A DNA stretch of 64,000 nucleotides from Symsagittifera roscoffensis (lineage: Eukaryota > Xenacoelomorpha > Acoela > Convolutidae). Numbering within the stretch: the first letter of the stretch is position 1; each line of letters starts with the position of its first letter. Position numbers and translations under genes: made by a program. Shown one piece after another: positions 51,801 to 60,377 of the stretch. The notes beneath the pieces were generated by a model. It was not told the origin of the DNA. It ran no database searches and saw only the letters and a program-made list of their open reading frames with translations. The DNA is taken from the NCBI RefSeq assembly GCF_963678635.1, contig NC_087065.1, positions 16,724,572 through 16,788,571 of the forward strand, read 5' to 3'.

Positions 51801-54800
51801 CGGTACCTTGCCATATTACTCGTAAATTCAAACTGGGTGATATAAACGCTAACGAAAAACGCCCGTTACCAAAAGTATAGATGGATGAACCCTTTATAAT
51901 ACCATACACTGCGCGGCCCTTCCTCCTCCCCTCGCATGCTGGAATCAAACTCATAGCCACCTTTCCATTGGGCTTTTCAGATGGCCTAGCATTATCAAAC
52001 GGGAAAATCGAAAAAACTTCCTAAAGCATTGAAATATACGATATAGCTTAAACGTGCACAAATCGTTTGTTAACATGCAAAAATAATACGTCTTAAACAT
52101 GGTGAGAAACGTGTCACAAGCATTTAAATATATTATTGATAAATATATACCAATGGTAGACCCGCAGAATAGATATCTTTCTTAAGTAGATTATTGAACC
52201 ACTTTATATAATACATATCGAAATACATAATGAGCGTTCTGTAATTAGACCAGAGGCAAGTGGGTAAACTGAGCGCAATTACCATCTCAAGTTGCCAATT
52301 TCAACAATTTTTTTAAACAAAATTTTGAGGAATTATTCACAGGTAAAATACCTTGTTAATTTGAACATGACACCAAAATTTTTCATATGGTATTAAAAAA
52401 CTCCATCAAAAACTCTTAATTGAAAAGTCGAAACAATTAAAATATTCAAGGACTTAGTTGTTGGTGTGATTACATACATATATTGCAATTAAACAAATAA
52501 AAAATGGAGCACTTTTATGAGCACTTAATATTGAGACCAAGGTTGGAAAAAAGTTGAATCGTACTATAACAAAAGCGTCTGCTAGTACAGCATATAAGTA
52601 AAACCCGTTCTTCTCTCTATTTGATTTGGTCTGAATAGCAAAAAGTTTTGACCTCTCAGTACAGTTTCTCACTCCAGAACTCTTTGAACGTAATTATAGG
52701 CGAGGCAAGTTTTTATCAAAGAACCCACCCCTACACCGTAGGTCCTAAAAACTGTACGAAAGAGGTCGAGAAGAAACACATTCACTCGAGAGTCTAAATG
52801 ACTCACTTGAGCAGAATGTGTTCCAGGAAGAACTGTTGCACTGGGAACATTCTTCCAGGCACCCTGACAACAGGACATTTGTTGAAGTAGTCACTTAGCA
52901 GCTTCTCATTCATAGAGGCAGACATCAACACCACTGTGAGTTTCTTGTTTCGCTCACAGAACCTCTTCACTATACAGAGAAGGAAGTCAGTGAAGCGATC
53001 TCGCTCATGCACTTCGTCCTAAAAAATGCAAAAATGTGATGTCATTGCATTTGCCGTTGATCCAGACTTCAAACTTTAAAAACAAAACGGTTCATGTGCA
53101 AGATAGTATAGCAGATTATTCTGAACACTTTACCATTTGTGAACAGATTTACAAAAATACAACTGAAGCTTGTCTAATAGAATTGCATTAGATTTTTGAC
53201 TAACAATAACAAGATGGGTTACTCTGTATAGCAGAGATGAGTCCATGATCAGCATCCTCAATAGAGTTCCAGTTGTACAGAAGAGCAACCTGGTCAGTTC
53301 CTCGCTCATTCTTAAACACAACAGTCTTACAATTAAAAAATTACATTACAATCTATCAAACATAGCCACAAGATAGCTGGAAAACGGTCATGAACACAAG
53401 GAAACAAACAAAATAATGACTTGTTTTTTTTTGAAAAAACTTCAACTTTCGAACTTAAACAAAAAATTTATGACCTTAATGCTCTTCAAGTTTCAGGAGC
53501 AATTTACGATGGAAACTTTTATGATAAAATTAACTCAATTTGAGAAAACTGGATCAATAAGTAAAGTTTTTATTCCACTGGGAAATCTGAAAAAAAAATT
53601 CCACCTTCGAAACTAAAATCAATCACGTTTTTCGTGACCTTTATCCTTTTGCTGTTCGATAGTGGATTTTGCCTTCCTTTTAACACAGTAAAAGGACTGA
53701 ACTTGAAAATAACTCAAGTCAACACAGAGGCGAAGTTGCACTTCGCATACACAAGCAAAAATATACCCCATAACGCTACTGGGAAAAACTCAATGAGTAA
53801 AACTTTGAGTCTAAAAAATTCTTAAGTGACGCACGCCAACTATGAATCTACATAATTGCTTTGTGACACATGCCAATTATGATGCACTAGCAGTACCAGT
53901 CAATTTGAAAAAAAAAGAAACTTACCAACTAACAAGCCTCAATTTATAGAGCGGACGCATTTTAACTAGTATACGAATAAGTTCATTAAAAACATCTGAC
54001 CCTGCCCAGGTTTGAATCATCTTTTTTGTTGCTGCTCTCCTTCCATACCTCTACGCTACAGATCCTTGATAACTTGAAGCTAAAGTGCTACTTGTAATAT
54101 CATAGTCTGTGTTAATATCCTTAGCATTGGCTGTTTGTAATAGCTCGATCAAAATGAACACACTTTGCCGCAACAATATTTTCGACTTAGGTTGGAAAAA
54201 AATCATAGTAAAACATAAGCTATGCTTGTAGAAGCAACGATGAATCAAGTTTTAGCGTGAACAATTTTTAAGACTTTCTTGAAAAAAAAATCAACATGAC
54301 CTATAAAAGAGTATTCAAAACGTTCATGACTTTCGACCACGGAATACCTCCTGGTTTGAGAAAAGGAAAGACCGAACCACCTAACTGCAATTACAACTAT
54401 GACGGCAGCTAGAACATTAACAACTGTATAACATAAAAAAGACTGCTCGTTCAAAATCGGATGAAGAGGGCACTGAAAGTTCCAAATCGATGAAGAGGGC
54501 ATTGATTTTCGCAATTATGATAAAGTAAAACAAGACTGTTCGTATCAGGGCGAAGCCCTGAATGTTCCGATTGTCCATAAACTGGTCTAGAAGTTTTCGG
54601 CTAATGAAATATTGACAAACCATGAATTTTAAGCTGAATATTAAGAATCGTGAATGGAATTACTAACAAGACCAATTAACCAGCCTTAATTGAATTTGGA
54701 AAGATTTTGTCTTTCGGGATATTTCGCACATGTATATAATGCTCGTTAAGCTTTCAGCATTAAAGTATAACAATGCTTTAGTCATGTTTGTCAATGAGTG

Positions 54801-57800
54801 AGCGTTTCACAGCAAACTGCAAGTCAAGATAGTCTAGTGGCGAGCGCTACACTTCTGGGACCACAAAGATCCAGGGATCGATCCAAGGGAAATATTTTTG
54901 AGACTTGGTCTGAATTAAAAAAAAACCACCCTGAGCATATATATTCCTTACTTTCTTCGAAAGTCGGAACAATTACGATCGAGATAACTTGAGGTTATCA
55001 CAGATTTCGAAAACCTCCAGAAAAAATTTCAAAATCACCTATATAATCAACTGACTATGCTGTGGAAAACATAATTAAAGACAACGATATTATGGACGTG
55101 CACTATCATGCGGAATTATCATCAATTGTCTAATGTCTTGATAACCTTGTACAGTTCTAATAATTGTTCAATTACTTAACATCAAATTCTTTTTATTTTT
55201 TTTGGCAATTTTTGATTCTACCATCCAAACTAATAATGGCATATTTCTCCTCAACTTGACAAAATTTGACACAGAGGCGAAGTTGCACTTCACATACACA
55301 AGCAAAAATATGACCGATAACGCTACTGGGAAAAACTGAACGAGTAAAATTTTGAGTCTACAAAATTTCTTAACAGACGCACGCCAATTATGAGTCTACA
55401 TAATTGCTAAGTGACGCAAGCCAATTATGACGCATTAGCAGTTAATTTTAAAAAAAAATTTACCAACTAACATGCCTCAATTTATGAAGCGGACGCATTT
55501 TAGCAAGTATACGAAAAAGTTCATTAAAAACATCCGACCCTGCCCAGTTTCGAACCCTCTTATTTTGTTGCTGGTCTCATTCCTCATCTCTACGCTACAG
55601 ATTCATGATACCTTGAAGCTAAAGTGCTATTTGTAATATAATAGTCTGTGTTAATATCTTTACCATTAGCTGTACTTAATAGATGGTTATTGATCAAAAT
55701 GAACACTTTCAAAGTCACCACGTTTTGTCGCAACAATACTTGCGACTTATGTTGAAAAAAAAAGAAATTTCATACTATAACACAAGCTTTGATTGTGTAA
55801 AGAGCAGAAGTAACAAAAAACGCGAGCAAATTTCTAACCTGTTTTCGAGTTTGACACAGTATCCGACCGTCTGTCCGATGGGTTCATTTCTCTCGTGGGC
55901 TATCCTCTCGGCAGAAGACATGGCTGCCAGTCTCCTCGGCTGAGAGCAGAGAATTAGACATTCATCCGAGTAGAGACTGTGCCACTCCAGTAAGTATTGA
56001 GGAACCTACACAGATATTTTAAAAACCTTGGTCCAAAAATAGCTGAAGATTTTTTAAAAACTACCCCAAAGCAAATACGTACTCTGATCTTCGTGAATTA
56101 TCAAAAAGTCAAGTTGAATGCAAAAATCCTTCAGACGACCTTAGCGCTTCAAATCTCTACACTGATCATTGCAACTTTTCAGTGGCTTCGTCATAGTAGC
56201 TAGTACCAGGGGCGGATTTAGGGCGTGTGCGACAACCTCCTCAGGGTTTCAACCCCCTGACCACGCAAAGGATCCCCTCGTTGGTACTATTTTACATCCA
56301 ATTTTGGCGAACAACCATATAGAATGTTTTAGGAGAGTTCGGAAAATCAATTAGGTCGAGCTGGGAAAAAATCAACAAATTTTTAATAGTTTTTTGAAAC
56401 TCCGCCCGCACCGTTGAGTAAATCGTAGATCCGCCTCTGACTAGTACCCCACCAATATGGAGCCTCGCAGTTCTTGGATGTTTATTTCCCCCAAAAATCG
56501 CAGTTTCCCGAAAACAATTTTGAAGGTAAAGTGGAAGAACAGATGAAAAGCACTCTAACCTGTGTTGTTTTTCCAGCACCAGTTTCGGCCGCTATCAGCG
56601 ACACTTGATTACATGTGATGCTCTCCAGCACTGCCGATCTATACGAGTGGATGGGAAGTTTCTGTCTGAATCTGCTCACTGAGGAGTCCGGAACGGCAAA
56701 GGGAGGTACCCCCTGACACAGACGAACTTCATAACCATATTGCGAAGCTGAATTTCTTTCCTCTGTATAAATAAACAAGTAACTTTTGCACCGAGAACAT
56801 AACTTTTACTTGCGGACTGTCAAAATCTAAGTACGCGTCAAAAAGATCGTTTGCCTAGTATACCGCTTGCTCTAACATTACAACAGATCTGAAACCTTTC
56901 TTGTGTGGTAAATGATCATCTAAACATGGTATAAAACGTAACTGTTCAACAATCGGCATGAGTAACTCACTGTGAAAACTGGGATTAGATTGGAGCTTGA
57001 AACTGGTTCGCATGTCCAATTCTTTTACAACGTGCAGTGCCCTCCCGAGTGGCTTGACAGCTCTAGGGTCAGCATTCACATTCACGAAGTACGAGTCCAC
57101 GTTCACTTGTTTTGTCAACGTCAGCTTCCTGTTTACCCCACTCCTACTAAAAAGAAGTCATCAAGTGAATCGATAAACACCCTTAGGGAAGGTTAAAACA
57201 GAGGCGAAACGGAGCTTCCATTTGCAATCAGGGTGACCAAACCTTGCGTCAACCAAACATCGACCTACCTTGTAAAATAAATATAGACCAATAATAAAAA
57301 GAAAACAATGAATCAAAATTATGAACTTCTTCCATTTTTTCCACCTAAACAATTCAAGTACAAATTTCAAAAACCATCAAAATATTTACTGTAGAAAACA
57401 TCACAAAACTTGAAATTTTAAAAATTAATTTTATCAACGAGTCACTATCTGCATATCAATACCACCCAAATATAGCCTTGCAAGGTAGCAGACAGAAAAT
57501 GAACGGAGAGTCAAGAAGTCAAAAATAAGCCTACATACAGTTGGAAAAGTGTCATAAAACGAAAGAAACCTTAAGACATGACTGTTCTTTTAAATAAAAT
57601 TTCCACTTTTCATCTTTTGAATTTCAGAAACCTCTTTTGCAGTTTTAGACGAAACTTACCCAATTGGAGAAAACTATCACATACAAAATTTTGCTCTGTT
57701 GGGAATCCTAAACTTAATGTCAGCTTTCGAAACCCAGAAGTCAATCACGTTTTCGTGACCTTACAACTTTTTCCGTTCGATAGTTGCGTTTGCCTTCCAT

Positions 57801-60340
57801 TAAAGAACATGTGCTGAGCTCAAAAAAATCAAACGACGAAACGCAATAATTCAAATTTGAGCGTGAACGAATTCTAACACTTTTTTCCTGAAAAAAATGG
57901 GCTTTTTGCCACTTTCCCCCTTTAAATTTCAGTTTTGACAGAGGCAAAGCTGCGCTTCGGAAACACATGCAAAAACACGACCAAAAAGCAGCTCTATCAA
58001 GTGACATAAGAAAAAGTAGAAATAAGCCTCGAATTAGCAAAAACTGGGCTCCGTGTCGGATTCGAATCTGCGATCTGGCAAATTTGAGTCTTATGCACTA
58101 ACCACTGAGCCACGAATGCTGAAAATCCCCAAAAACTAGCCACCAATAACGCAGCTACTTATGCTAATAAATTGCCAATTCGATGCAGCAAAAGTAATAC
58201 AAAAAGACACAACTTTGAATGTACAAAATTGGAAGCATAAAACCAAACTATGTATAAATGCATTTCACAAAAATTACGAGATACATTGAGTTGGAAAATT
58301 TCTGAAATCGAGCTCTTTATCATTGTACTGCTCTTTGAAACGAATAACTTTTTTCGGTTCATTTGATGAATTAAAATGCTTCAGCTGTGTTATTTTTTTA
58401 CTAATCAAATGTCACAGCACATATGATAAAACACTGCTGCCGCAGACTACCAATTCAAAAAGGCCACCTAAAGTACCACTTTTACTTCCGACCTTGTTGG
58501 AAAAAAGAAAGTTCGTACTAATACACTTTGCTTCGCAAGTGTAAGAAAACTAGTTTAACATTGTCAGAATGCAATTAACTTGGCATAGTGAACAAACTAA
58601 CAATTGTGAACCGATTTGTTCTTCATACTTCACATCATAACATCACGCACTTAACACGTAATAATAACAGGTATAACAACAATAAAATTAGAAAATTTGA
58701 AAGGTGGGGGTAAAGTGAAAAAGAACCAAAAACGTTCACTACGTTTATTAACACTTAAAAAAACCACCTTGACAAACATACAGAAACAGAAATGCCGGCG
58801 TTAAATAAGTATTCAGAAACTATCACCGAGCGGCAACTAAGCCGAAAAAATGGGTAAACTCCCGAAAACAAAAAATTCGTGATACGAAACTTTTCCAATT
58901 TCTGAAACTCTAAATTTCTACGCTCCCCTATTATTTTCCGCATTACACAACGCAAAATTAGGTCACTGAGCCGACGAAACAAAAAATTCAATTTTCACAG
59001 CTTAAAAAAAGCTTATCGGCCTATTGAAAGCCTGCTCGCTTTATTCCCTCTAAATTACATTTAAAAAGAAAAAGTCAAACAAGTTTTTCTTTTTTCTCTA
59101 CACTGAGAAAACTACTTGAAAATTTTTGAAGTCGTTCGAATCACAACTGAAAGGTCGTTAAAATGATGTATCATTTGACGCACTACAATGATTGTTTGTC
59201 ATCCAGGCAGTAAAATTTAAACAAAATTGACGTTCATTGCGAAAAGTTAAGACAACTGATTATAATGGCGTTCTGCTTACCCTGTACTGTTGTGTTTCAA
59301 GTTGGCCTTCTGTGCCACCTGATGAAGATACAGTCTGTCTTGGTTCGAGAGACTACTTGGAAAAGTCATCGCTAAAAAAACAAGCTATTTTTAATCGCTG
59401 TCCAGCAAAAACGGATGAAAAACAACAATTACTCGTTATCCACAGCAAAAATTGCATGAGGCTCTAATTCAGGGCAACATCAGCGGTTCAGGGCAAAAGG
59501 TCGTATATTAGTAACTTCCCTCCATTCTCCAGCTTTCCCAAGGGTGGGAAGGAAATATAGCGCAGGGTGTTTTTTTTCACTCAAATCAAGTTCCGCAGAT
59601 AAAATTCAGATGGGGTCGAGTTCAGAGAAAATTTCCCAAATTACAGTGGAGGCAATCCGAAATTTATTCTGAATGAATGAAATTGTTTTCTGGTATTCGG
59701 AATCAGAATACTAGGTGGGGGCTTTGTTTTAAACCGTTTAAAATAAATGAGTAAAAACAGCTTAAAGCAGAATTTAAAAAATGTTTAAAACAAAATGAGA
59801 GTTATAACAAAACTTTTCCCGTTTTGAAATGCGCTAGTGTTTCAAAACGGGATTTCGCGGGATTTTGATTTCGCAATTTTAAACTCCCGTTTTGCCGGGT
59901 CCTTGCGAAAGCAACTGGATGTGGAAAAAGCAGGCAAAATAGATTGTTTAAGGATAGCCTTTTTTCATGTTTTACTGATTAGTAATTTTGAAGAAAGTAG
60001 CAGAAACAAAGACCTTTTTAAAAAAAACATGTTTTTAACGTATAAAACATTCTTTATTATATAATTGGACACAGAAGCGAAGCTGAGCTTCGCACCACTT
60101 GCGATACAAAACACGAAAGCCGCTAAGTCGAAAAAAAATTCGAAAATTTCGAACTAGATCTATCGATAAGCCAAGTTTTGAAACAACAACGAGCCAAGAC
60201 AATAGAATGTGGAACTAGCATCGAAAGAAAAGTTATCACGCGAAAACAAAGCCGGAACTACCTTAGCAGAAACCCATCGGTCGAAATTTTTTTTTCAAAT
60301 TGTCAAGTCCCCCACACATTAAAAAAAACACAATACTTTA

Positions 60341-60377
<37 letters not shown>

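Larger units (their letters stand above)
37690..57910 (+). repeat. Family B: ~400-bp dispersed intronic repeat (about ten copies)
   Basis: Approximate copies: 37690-38060, 38060-38335, 38550-38815, 41880-42290, 42300-42510, 43300-43640, 43960-44370, 45900-46215, 53410-53710, 57560-57910. Shared order: gagaaaactggatcaat, ttattccactggaaatctga, ccactttcgaaactagaagt, cgttttt.cgtgacctttac, gatagtggagtttgccttcc, aacaaaggaaatgaactgaa, acctatataagagtcttcac and gttcattactcgtaa. All copies found read on the plus strand, antisense to the host gene. No coding capacity; an uncharacterised non-autonomous element. Confidence 0.75.
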
